Below the pieces are notes generated by a model that was not told the origin of the DNA, made no database searches, and was given only the letters and a program-made list of their open reading frames with translations. From assembly GCA_009838595.1 (NCBI GenBank), contig VXRI01000186.1, forward strand, positions 1 to 5,457: a stretch of DNA of 5,457 bases, read 5' to 3'. This document shows, in pieces, positions 1-5,190 of the stretch (positions are counted from its first letter, which is position 1; each line of letters begins with the position of its first letter). A program made the translations under genes and the position numbers. Source of the DNA: Chloroflexota bacterium (lineage in GTDB: Bacteria; Chloroflexota; Dehalococcoidia; Lucifugimonadales; JADFKI01).

Positions 1-196
1 TGTGTCCGGAACTTGCAAGATGGGCCCCGACTCCGACCCAATGGCAGTCGTCGACCAGTACCTCAAAGTCAAAGGCGTCGAATGTCTGCGAGTTGCGGAC
101 GCATCGATAATGCCTGACTGCATCCGCGCCAACACCAATGCCACTACGATTATGATAGGCGAAAAAGTCGCCGACTTCATCAAGGAAGGCCGATAA
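1..196 (+). CDS. GMC-family FAD-dependent oxidoreductase, C-terminal end (5' partial)
   Basis: This is the last 64 residues of a glucose-methanol-choline (GMC) oxidoreductase; the gene starts upstream of the window. These flavoenzymes oxidise alcohols such as choline, polyols or sugar alcohols using FAD. The fragment carries the signature of the C-terminal substrate-binding domain: SGTCKMG at residues 2-8, [20 protein letters not shown] with MP at 16-38, then NTNAT and an [11 protein letters not shown] helix (44-60). By alignment with glucose oxidase, N46 takes the place of the second active-site His/Asn. The first active-site His should lie immediately before residue 1, and the lone T at base 1 fits the end of a CAT codon. 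The frame continues to the left edge, so the GTG at base 2 is an internal Val and not a start. Substrate cannot be told from this fragment. The family call is firm. Confidence 0.93.
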   Translation, partial: VSGTCKMGPDSDPMAVVDQYLKVKGVECLRVADASIMPDCIRANTNATTIMIGEKVADFIKEGR

Positions 197-499
197 TTAT
201 CCGCCAATAACCTCCTGTATAAATCTATTGCGCCTGTTAAGAAGGTTGAATGAGTGAAGGAGAATATATTTAGCGCTCCCAGTAAATCGGGCCACCGCAA
301 TCTGAACTTACGAACGCCGAAAACTCCTTGCGCCTATACATCGCAGTGCTACCATGAAGTGTGGGCAAAAAAGCGGTCCTCTAAATCCCTTCCATCACTA
401 TGACAGGAAGAATCAGGACACAAGCGAACCGCACTACGCTCACCCTTCAATTTTATGTATGTATCAACAAGGCGGCATCAGGTAGCCATGGAGGTTCAG
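197..499. other. Non-coding stretch between GMC oxidoreductase and nfo
   Basis: About 300 bases with no convincing gene on either strand, and visibly richer in A and T than the flanking genes. It should hold the end of the upstream transcript and the nfo promoter, but I see no strong -35/-10 pair. The best -10-like strings are TATATT at 265-270 and TATGTA at 454-459, neither with a TTGACA-like partner at normal spacing. No hairpin followed by a T run is evident. A 44-codon frame (354-485) and an 8-codon frame at 250 have no persuasive ribosome binding site. Confidence 0.5.
490..494 (+). promoter_or_regulatory. Ribosome binding site that sets the nfo start
   Basis: GGAGG followed by five bases and then ATG at 500. 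The two alternative in-frame starts, ATG 455 and ATG 488, have no such site, and ATG 488 overlaps this one. This places the start at 500, giving a protein that begins MDLGAHVSAAGG, matching the usual N-terminus of endonuclease IV. Confidence 0.8.
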
Positions 500-1360
500 A
501 TGGACTTGGGAGCGCATGTATCGGCGGCGGGCGGCGTGGACAAGGCGGTCGGTCGCGCGACCGCCATCGGTGCGGAAGCGATACAGCTATTCGCGTCATC
601 ACCGCGCGGCTGGAAGTTCAAGCCGATACCTGACGAGAAGGCGGAGTCATACCGCGAGCAGGCGGCGGCAGAAGGTATCCGCTCTACATTCCTGCACGGT
701 TCGTATCTGGTCAACATTGGTGGCAAGCCGGATCTCGTGGAAAAGTCTATCGACTCGCTCATCAACCACATGAACGCGGCGGCGCAAATTGGCGCACGAG
801 GCGTCATATTTCATTCTGGCAGCCACAAGGGCGTCGGCTTCGATGCGGTATTCGAGCAGGCGATAGCCGTGCTGTACACAGTGCTGGACAACACGGATGA
901 CGATGTGCATCTGATAATCGAGAACTGCGCCGGACTAAACGCACAGATTGGCGCGTCATTCGCTGAGATTGGCATGATGATAAAAGCCGTCGATTCGCCG
1001 CGCCTGACGGTATGCTTTGACACCGAGCACGCCTTCGCCGCCGGCTATAACCTCGCCGAACCGGATGGCATCGAGAAGACTATGGATGAGTTCGACACCG
1101 AAATCGGGTTGGAGAAGCTCGTCGTGGTACACGCCAACGACTCCAAAGTGGAGCTTGGCTCCGGCATTGACCGACACGAAAACATTGGCGAGGGCTTCAT
1201 CGGGATCGAAGGATTCGAGGCGATTATGGCGCATCCCGCGTTCGCCGATGTGCCGTTCCTACTGGAAGTTCCCGGCGATAACAGGAAGGGTCCTGACAAG
1301 CCGAATCTCGATCGCCTGAAGGACATACGCGCAAGGCTTGCGGCGGCAGCGCCACGATAG
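500..1360 (+). CDS. nfo: Endonuclease IV (AP endonuclease, base excision repair)
   Basis: A 286-residue endonuclease IV, nearly the same length as E. coli Nfo (285). The enzyme cuts the DNA backbone 5' to abasic sites and removes 3' blocking groups in base excision repair, using three zinc ions in a TIM barrel. All nine expected metal ligands appear present by alignment to E. coli: H66 (FLHGSYLVN), H105 (FHSGSH), E141 (IIENCAG), D174 and H177 (CFDTEHAFAAGY), H211 (VHANDSK), D224 and H226 (GIDRHENIGEG) and E256 (LLEVPG). The N-terminal GAHVSAAGG is the family hallmark. I chose the start at 500 because of the GGAGG at 490-494; starts at 455 or 488 would add 15 or 4 residues with no family counterpart. 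The transporter gene follows after 59 bases. The gene is intact and there is little doubt about its function. Confidence 0.97.
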   Translation: MDLGAHVSAAGGVDKAVGRATAIGAEAIQLFASSPRGWKFKPIPDEKAESYREQAAAEGIRSTFLHGSYLVNIGGKPDLVEKSIDSLINHMNAAAQIGARGVIFHSGSHKGVGFDAVFEQAIAVLYTVLDNTDDDVHLIIENCAGLNAQIGASFAEIGMMIKAVDSPRLTVCFDTEHAFAAGYNLAEPDGIEKTMDEFDTEIGLEKLVVVHANDSKVELGSGIDRHENIGEGFIGIEGFEAIMAHPAFADVPFLLEVPGDNRKGPDKPNLDRLKDIRARLAAAAPR

Positions 1361-1366
1361 GGAGCG

Positions 1367-1423
1367 ATGTTGGCAAATTTGCCTCTGCGGACACAGACTA
1401 TTCCTGAGCGCGGCGCCGGATGA
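1367..1423 (+). other. Possible short leader frame overlapping the transporter start
   Basis: Between nfo and the transporter an 18-codon frame begins at ATG 1367 (or TTG 1370) and encodes MLANLPLRTQTIPERGAG. Its TGA stop at 1421-1423 overlaps the transporter ATG (1420-1422) as ATGA. A GGGAG at 1360-1364 precedes it: two bases before the ATG, which is tight, or five before the TTG, which is normal. Since the transporter has no Shine-Dalgarno sequence, translation of this frame could deliver ribosomes to it. It may equally be chance. Confidence 0.25.
1372..1383. repeat. 12-bp perfect palindrome between nfo and the transporter
   Basis: GGCAAATTTGCC is a perfect inverted repeat in the 59-base gap upstream of the transporter. 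It has the size and symmetry of a binding site for a dimeric regulator. It has no loop or following T run, so it does not look like a terminator. No regulator gene is adjacent, and a single 12-bp palindrome can occur by chance. Confidence 0.35.
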
Positions 1424-2292
1424 GCGCAGTAGCGGCCAGTGTAGTTTTCGGACTGCTGGCAGCTGCAGGCTGGGGCATTGCCGACTTCATCGCGGCTGCG
1501 GCGTCCAAACGCGTCGGCGTGCTCCGTACCGCGACGGGCGTGCATCTGGCCTCTGCCGTGGCTGCAGCTGGTTACTTTGTTATCGTTTTCGAGCCCAGCG
1601 TGGTGAAGTGGCAGCATTGGGCTATACTTGGCGCAATGTCCGTTGGCGGCGTGTTGGTGTATGTTGCCTTCTACCGCGCGCTCCTCGAAGGTCCTGTTGT
1701 AGTCGTCAGCCCCATCGTATCGTCGTACGCCATCATTCTCATTGGGCTAGCTGTGGTGTTTGCCGGGGAACGGCTTAGCCTATGGCAGACGATAGGCGCG
1801 GTGTGCAGCGTGGGCGGCGTAGTGCTTGCTTCGTTCGACCCGCGAAGTCTATCCGCCGGTGGCAGGCTTATCGGACTTGGCGTGGCGCTGGCAATCGTAA
1901 CGATGATCGGGCTCGGCGGGTTGAGTTATGCGCTCGGCATAATGTCGCGGGAACTTGGATGGTTCTTGCCGGTGTTCATAACGCGTGTTGTCAGTACAGC
2001 GCTGTTCATTCCCCTCACATTCGCAATGCGGCAGTGGACATTTAAGGGCGTGACAATCGCCCTCGCGCTGCTTATAGCATTCGCCGGCATTGTGGAAATG
2101 GGCGGCATGTTCGCCTACGCCAGAGGCACGGAAGTGGGCGTCATTTCGATTGTCGCAGCCGCATCTATCTCCTATCCGCTCATCCCGATGCTTGGCGGAA
2201 TAATCCTGTTCCGCGAACGGCTCGCCTTCAGCCAGTGGGTCGGGCTGTGCATCACACTCTCCGGACTTTTCGTGCTCGCGCTCGCCTCGTGA
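1420..2292 (+). CDS. EamA/DMT-family membrane transporter
   Basis: A 290-residue, very hydrophobic protein with about ten membrane segments (roughly 5-27, 35-57, 66-88, 93-115, 121-139, 148-172, 180-203, 211-233, 240-264, 270-288), the usual size and layout of the drug/metabolite transporter superfamily. The two halves look duplicated: each ends with an acidic-basic motif (GERL at 116-119, RERL at 265-268) followed by a Gln-containing helix with a small-residue core (QTIGAVCSVGG; QWVGLCITLSG), the EamA signature. Family members export or import small metabolites such as amino acids, purines or drugs across the cytoplasmic membrane; the substrate cannot be predicted here. ATG 1420 is the first possible start after an in-frame stop at 1405, yet no Shine-Dalgarno sequence precedes it, so it may rely on coupling to upstream translation. 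The family call is strong; the role is unknown. Confidence 0.9.
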   Translation: MSAVAASVVFGLLAAAGWGIADFIAAAASKRVGVLRTATGVHLASAVAAAGYFVIVFEPSVVKWQHWAILGAMSVGGVLVYVAFYRALLEGPVVVVSPIVSSYAIILIGLAVVFAGERLSLWQTIGAVCSVGGVVLASFDPRSLSAGGRLIGLGVALAIVTMIGLGGLSYALGIMSRELGWFLPVFITRVVSTALFIPLTFAMRQWTFKGVTIALALLIAFAGIVEMGGMFAYARGTEVGVISIVAAASISYPLIPMLGGIILFRERLAFSQWVGLCITLSGLFVLALAS

Positions 2293-2298
2293 TATACT
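2293..2298 (+). promoter_or_regulatory. Possible -10 element upstream of the SDR gene
   Basis: TATACT lies directly after the transporter stop codon and 67 bases before the SDR start, matching five of six positions of the consensus -10 box. No good -35 box stands 16-18 bases upstream; TTTTCG at 2267-2272 is too far away. It is a weak candidate for independent transcription of the SDR gene. Confidence 0.22.
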
Positions 2299-2355
2299 CT
2301 GACGCGGTAATTTTCCGAGAACGCATTGTATCAGACGATATTTGAGATATTTCAT

Positions 2356-2362
2356 GAGGTGG
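2356..2362 (+). promoter_or_regulatory. Ribosome binding site that sets the SDR start
   Basis: GAGGTGG, with GAGG six bases before ATG 2366, is a good Shine-Dalgarno match. It overlaps the alternative ATG at 2354 and lies downstream of the TTG at 2342, which argues against both as starts. The protein then begins MGLNGKVCIVTGG, as expected for an SDR. Confidence 0.75.
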
Positions 2363-2365
2363 AAA

Positions 2366-3121
2366 ATGGGACTCAACGGTAAAGTGTGCATAGTAACGGG
2401 CGGTGGCAGCGGCATCGGACGCAGCGCCTCCCTGATGATGGCAGAGGCGGGCGCGAAGGTCGTTCTTGTCGGCAGGACCGTGTCCAAGGTTGAAGATGTC
2501 CGCGACGAGATTACGGCGGCGGGCGGTACGGCGATGGCACTCGGGCTGGATGTGGGCGACTACGACGGCGTAATGCAGATGGCGAAGGATGTGCTGGACG
2601 CATACGGGCAAATTGATGTATTGGTGAACAACGCCGGGCATAGCTCACATCACCGCCGTCTGATGACGACTACGCCAGACGAATTGCGCGGCGTGTTGGA
2701 CTCCAATGTCGCCGGCAGCGTGTACTGTTCGCAGGCGGTCGTGCCGCATATGCGCGAACGCGGCGAGGGCACGATAATCAATGTGTCGTCTATGGCGGGC
2801 GTCAACGCGAGCCTGCTCGCCGGCATGGCATACAGTGCGGCGAAAGCGGCGGTCATCAACTTCACGGCATTCCTGAACACCGAGTTGAAGAACACAGGTA
2901 TCCGTAGCAGCGTGGTGATACCCGGCGAAGTGGATACACCCATCTTGGATAACCGGCCTATAGTGCCGGATGGCGAAGCGCGCGACACAATGGTGACCGC
3001 CGAAGACGCCGCCGAAGCGATTTTCCTGATAGCGAACCTGCCGCAGCGCGCCTGCATCCCTGAGCTGATAATCCGCCCAACCTACATGCGCGACACATCC
3101 GCCGAAGCAGGCGCCGCTTAA
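2366..3121 (+). CDS. Short-chain dehydrogenase/reductase (classical SDR)
   Basis: A 251-residue classical SDR, the typical size of the FabG-like group of NAD(P)H-dependent alcohol or ketone oxidoreductases. The Rossmann nucleotide-binding motif TGGGSGIG is at 11-18, a conserved Asp-Val pair at 62-63, NNAG at 88-91, and the catalytic tetrad is N114, S142, Y156 and K160 (YSAAK). The PGEVDTP stretch at 186-192 matches the usual PG motif after the active site. At the end of the second strand the sequence is VGR (35-37) rather than an acidic residue, which suggests a preference for NADP(H). The C-terminus (IIRPTYMRD) matches the usual SDR ending and the gene is intact. The substrate is unknown: SDRs with this layout act on sugars, hydroxyacids, steroids or acyl thioesters. 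The preceding transporter is 73 bases upstream and the following CMD gene 128 bases downstream on the same strand, so a shared transcript is possible but unproven. Confidence 0.93.
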   Translation: MGLNGKVCIVTGGGSGIGRSASLMMAEAGAKVVLVGRTVSKVEDVRDEITAAGGTAMALGLDVGDYDGVMQMAKDVLDAYGQIDVLVNNAGHSSHHRRLMTTTPDELRGVLDSNVAGSVYCSQAVVPHMRERGEGTIINVSSMAGVNASLLAGMAYSAAKAAVINFTAFLNTELKNTGIRSSVVIPGEVDTPILDNRPIVPDGEARDTMVTAEDAAEAIFLIANLPQRACIPELIIRPTYMRDTSAEAGAA

Positions 3122-3129
3122 CCTACTCG

Positions 3130-3185
3130 CTTGCCCTCTCCCTATAGCCCTTTCCCCATCTGGGAAAGTTTGGGATGGCGGCAAG
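3130..3185. repeat. Imperfect hairpin in the SDR-CMD gap; possible terminator or dispersed palindromic repeat
   Basis: Three nested pairs of arms face each other: CTTGCC (3130-3135) with GGCAAG (3180-3185), CCC (3140-3142) with GGG (3172-3174), and CTTTCCC (3150-3156) with GGGAAAG (3162-3168) around a five-base loop. The inner stem is followed by TTT only. It begins nine bases after the SDR stop, a natural place for a terminator, but the T run is short. The C-rich arm with CCCTCTCCCT resembles short palindromic repeats scattered between genes in many environmental bacteria; that is an impression and not a match I could verify. Confidence 0.45.
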
Positions 3186-3236
3186 TCTTGTCCGTCGTTG
3201 ATGCCCGAATTGCGTGACACCCACACTTTGAACCAC

Positions 3237-3242
3237 AGGAGG
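3237..3242 (+). promoter_or_regulatory. Consensus ribosome binding site of the CMD gene
   Basis: AGGAGG, seven bases before ATG 3250, is a perfect Shine-Dalgarno sequence and the strongest in the window. It fixes the start of the CMD-family gene and suggests efficient translation of this small protein. Confidence 0.85.
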
Positions 3243-3249
3243 CACCGAA

Positions 3250-3555
3250 ATGCAGCAGCAAGTACCCCCATACATGGCGGCGCTACTCGCTAACGATCCC
3301 GAATTGGCGGAGATTCTGACCACGAACCGCGAATTCATAATTCAGGACGGCGCTCTGTCCGCGAAGACGAAGACGCTGATGACGATGCTGTGCGACGCGC
3401 TGCTGGCGCACGAAGACGGCGTCAAAGTCATTGCGGACCGCGCGCGCGGCATGGGGGCAACCGAAGCGGAAATCGCGGAGACCATCCGAGTCGCATTCTG
3501 GATGGGCGGGTTGCCCGCGCTCGTAACGGGTGTCAACGCATTCAAGGGAGACTAG
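3250..3555 (+). CDS. Carboxymuconolactone decarboxylase (CMD)-family protein without CxxC
   Basis: A 101-residue protein with the helical CMD/AhpD-like core. The family pattern is seen in LSAKTKTLMTMLCDALLAHE (36-55), ARGMGATEAEIAETIRVAF (65-83) and a GGLPALVTG segment (86-94). Members include gamma-carboxymuconolactone decarboxylase (aromatic ring cleavage pathway) and AhpD-type disulfide reductases. The CxxC pair and nearby His that define the peroxidase-type proteins are missing; the only cysteine is C48. This makes an AhpD-like thiol role unlikely, and the length is shorter than typical PcaC (about 130). It may be a lyase, a binding protein or a subunit acting with a partner enzyme. It lies 128 bases after the SDR gene and converges with the hydroxyacid dehydrogenase gene, with 20 bases between stops. 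The family call is good; the function is unknown. Confidence 0.82.
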   Translation: MQQQVPPYMAALLANDPELAEILTTNREFIIQDGALSAKTKTLMTMLCDALLAHEDGVKVIADRARGMGATEAEIAETIRVAFWMGGLPALVTGVNAFKGD

Positions 3556-3575
3556 ATTTCGCGCGATTCCCGCCG

Positions 3576-4565
3576 TTAGCCCATTGCCAGCGCGTCCGGA
3601 TTAACGCAGCCGGGCATCGCCTCGCCCTTTATCGCGGCGATGATGTTATCCGCGGACATCTGCCCCATTCGGCGCACGGTTTGGCGGCTGGCGCTGGCTA
3701 TGTGCGGCGTTACAAGCAGATTGTCTAGAGTCAGGAGTGGGTCATTGAACGGGATTGGCTCTGGGTCGGTCACATCAATCGCCGCACCTGCGATGACGCC
3801 GCTCGATAGCGCGTCATACAAGTCGCGCGGATTTACGGTGCGACCGCGCGTTGTATTGATCAGGAATGCGGTGGACTGCATCATCTCTAGCTCGCGCCCT
3901 CCAATCATGTACTCGGTGTCCGGCGTAAGCGGCATGTGCAGGCTCACATAGTCAGACTCACGCAGCACGGAATCCATATCGTCGCGCCACTCTGCGTCAA
4001 GTGCGGATTCCACTTCGGGTTTGCGCGTGCGGGAATTATAAATGATGCGCATGTCGAACGCACGCGCTCGCCGCGCAACTGCCGTGCCTATCAGTCCCAT
4101 GCCAATGATGCCGAGCGTCGCGCCGTGCACATCGGTGCCAAGGTAAGGAATCTGGTCGAATACCGTCCATTCCTTCGCTCGGATTTTACGCTCTCCGTAT
4201 GCGATGTTGCGTGCAAGTGCCAGCATCAACCCGAAGGTGAAGTCCGCGCAGGATTCGTGCAGCACGCCGGGTGTATTGCCGATGAGAATGCCGTTGCGCG
4301 TGGCAGCCGGAATATCGATGTTGTCCAGCCCGACGGCGCGGTTAGCCACAACCTTCAGCGTGGTGGCTGCATCCAGCAGATCAGCGTCGATTATATCGGT
4401 TACCTCGGTCAGCATCGCACCGAATTCCTGCACCTTTTCGAGCAGCAATTCGCGCGGCGGCGGAGAGTTCTGCTGCCACACTTCGACATCGTAAATGCCG
4501 TCAAGGTACGCGATTGCCTCCGGTATGATGTGGCTGCGCGTTATGAATATCTTTTCGCTGGGCAT
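3576..4565 (-). CDS. D-isomer-specific 2-hydroxyacid dehydrogenase (glyoxylate/hydroxypyruvate reductase type)
   Basis: A 329-residue cytosolic dehydrogenase that interconverts 2-keto acids and D-2-hydroxyacids with NAD(P)H. The substrate domain at the N-terminus contains NRAVGLDNID (75-84) and NTPGVLHESCADF (97-109). The Rossmann motif is GMGLIG (155-160). The catalytic triad is R240 (TTRGR), E269 (DVTDPEP) and H288 (TPHIASAS). After the second Rossmann strand comes NSRTRK (177-182), with no acidic residue, suggesting NADP(H). The N-terminus, KIFITRSHIIPEAI, resembles glyoxylate reductases more than phosphoglycerate dehydrogenase, and there is no C-terminal ACT domain. Likely substrates are glyoxylate, hydroxypyruvate or a related small keto acid. 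The start is supported by AGGTGA at 4574-4569, three bases upstream of the ATG. The DUF1643 gene lies 118 bases upstream on the same strand, leaving room for a separate promoter. Confidence 0.93.
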   Translation of the reverse strand: MPSEKIFITRSHIIPEAIAYLDGIYDVEVWQQNSPPPRELLLEKVQEFGAMLTEVTDIIDADLLDAATTLKVVANRAVGLDNIDIPAATRNGILIGNTPGVLHESCADFTFGLMLALARNIAYGERKIRAKEWTVFDQIPYLGTDVHGATLGIIGMGLIGTAVARRARAFDMRIIYNSRTRKPEVESALDAEWRDDMDSVLRESDYVSLHMPLTPDTEYMIGGRELEMMQSTAFLINTTRGRTVNPRDLYDALSSGVIAGAAIDVTDPEPIPFNDPLLTLDNLLVTPHIASASRQTVRRMGQMSADNIIAAIKGEAMPGCVNPDALAMG

Positions 4566-4614
4566 GTATCACCTATCGTTGTCTGCTATCTGTTCTCGGA
4601 GGCAGGCATGACAT

Positions 4615-4643
4615 ATTGTTCCTAATGTCCCTTGCCCCATCAA
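4615..4643 (-). promoter_or_regulatory. Possible promoter of the hydroxyacid dehydrogenase gene
   Basis: On the minus strand, TTGATG (4643-4638) and AACAAT (4620-4615) are 17 bases apart, each matching four of six consensus positions. They stand about 50 bases before the dehydrogenase start, in the 118-base gap after DUF1643. The match is modest and the call is tentative. Confidence 0.2.
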
Positions 4644-4683
4644 AGAGGTAGGTTAAGAAGAGGATGTCCGTAAAATGCCCGCC

Positions 4684-5190
4684 TTATTTTTCGCCGTTTC
4701 CATCGACCTTCACATGGGCGTATTGCACGGGCTTCGTGTCGGAGCGCAAGTACAGCGGATGCTTCGGCTCGCCGGTCCGGTTCAGCCCCAGATGGTACGA
4801 TTGCTTAGCGGCGATTGCCATGCGCCTGACTGCCTGCGATCTGTTCTTGTACGCGCCGTGATTTCCCCAAGCAAGCACGACCGCGTCTGCTTCGTGCAGC
4901 GCGCCGCGAATCCACGCGTCGTTGTCCGCGCCGATAGGATCGTCCGTCTGCCGCAGCTCCTTGACATAGGGCGTCCGGAATGCGAACAGATTGACCACTT
5001 CCATCGTGCCATATCCCCAGTCACTCGCGAAGTTGATGCAGCGCGTGATGGTATTGTCGGACTTGTTCGCATCCGCCGTGGACGGGTTGAGCATAATGAA
5101 CAACAGGCGGCACGGCGTGTCGCTAATATGCCGCCCCAACAGGTAGCGGTATCGTCCGTCTTCCGAGAAATTCGCCCAGCCGTCAGTCAT
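4684..5190 (-). CDS. DUF1643 family protein, function unknown
   Basis: A 168-residue protein matching the pattern I know for DUF1643, at about its usual length. Conserved blocks in order: FSEDGRYRYLLGR (8-20), LLFIMLNPSTAD (29-40), DNTITRCINFASDWGYG (45-61), VVNLFAFR (65-72), DPIGADND (84-91), VVLAWGNHG (104-112) and GEPKHPLYL (140-148). No signal peptide or membrane segment is seen, so it is probably cytosolic. The order (LNPS, then a VVNLF strand, then a hydrophobic strand ending in WG, then HPLYL) resembles motif order in the uracil-DNA glycosylase superfamily; this is my inference and not an established function. Its ATG overlaps the queG stop as ATGA, with GAGG (5198-5195) four bases upstream, so translation is probably coupled to queG. 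It is annotated as a hypothetical protein in most genomes. Confidence 0.88.
   Translation of the reverse strand: MTDGWANFSEDGRYRYLLGRHISDTPCRLLFIMLNPSTADANKSDNTITRCINFASDWGYGTMEVVNLFAFRTPYVKELRQTDDPIGADNDAWIRGALHEADAVVLAWGNHGAYKNRSQAVRRMAIAAKQSYHLGLNRTGEPKHPLYLRSDTKPVQYAHVKVDGNGEK

Noticed and set aside
250..273. Seven-residue frame MSEGEYI in the first gap
   Set aside because: Too short to distinguish from chance, and no supporting context such as a downstream coupled start.
354..485. 44-codon frame upstream of nfo ending just before its ribosome binding site
   Set aside because: No Shine-Dalgarno sequence precedes ATG 354 and the translated peptide has no recognisable pattern; considered chance.
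455..499. Extended N-terminus for endonuclease IV from ATG 455 or 488
   Set aside because: The extra residues have no counterpart in the family and the best ribosome binding site (GGAGG at 490-494) belongs to ATG 500.
1045..1617. 190-codon minus-strand frame across nfo and the transporter
   Set aside because: Antisense to conserved metal-ligand regions of endonuclease IV, with no motif of its own.
1849..2487. 212-codon minus-strand frame across the transporter and SDR
   Set aside because: It spans two well-supported genes and their gap on the other strand, and its translation is rich in His, Cys, Arg and Glu with no family pattern.
2645..3271. 208-codon minus-strand frame opposite the SDR
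   Set aside because: Shadow of the SDR reading frame; low-information composition and no ribosome binding site that I could see.
3936..4625. 229-codon plus-strand frame opposite the hydroxyacid dehydrogenase
   Set aside because: It lies antisense to a gene with a full catalytic triad and Rossmann motif, has a His/Cys/Arg-rich composition with no recognisable motif, and is explained by the codon bias of the real gene.
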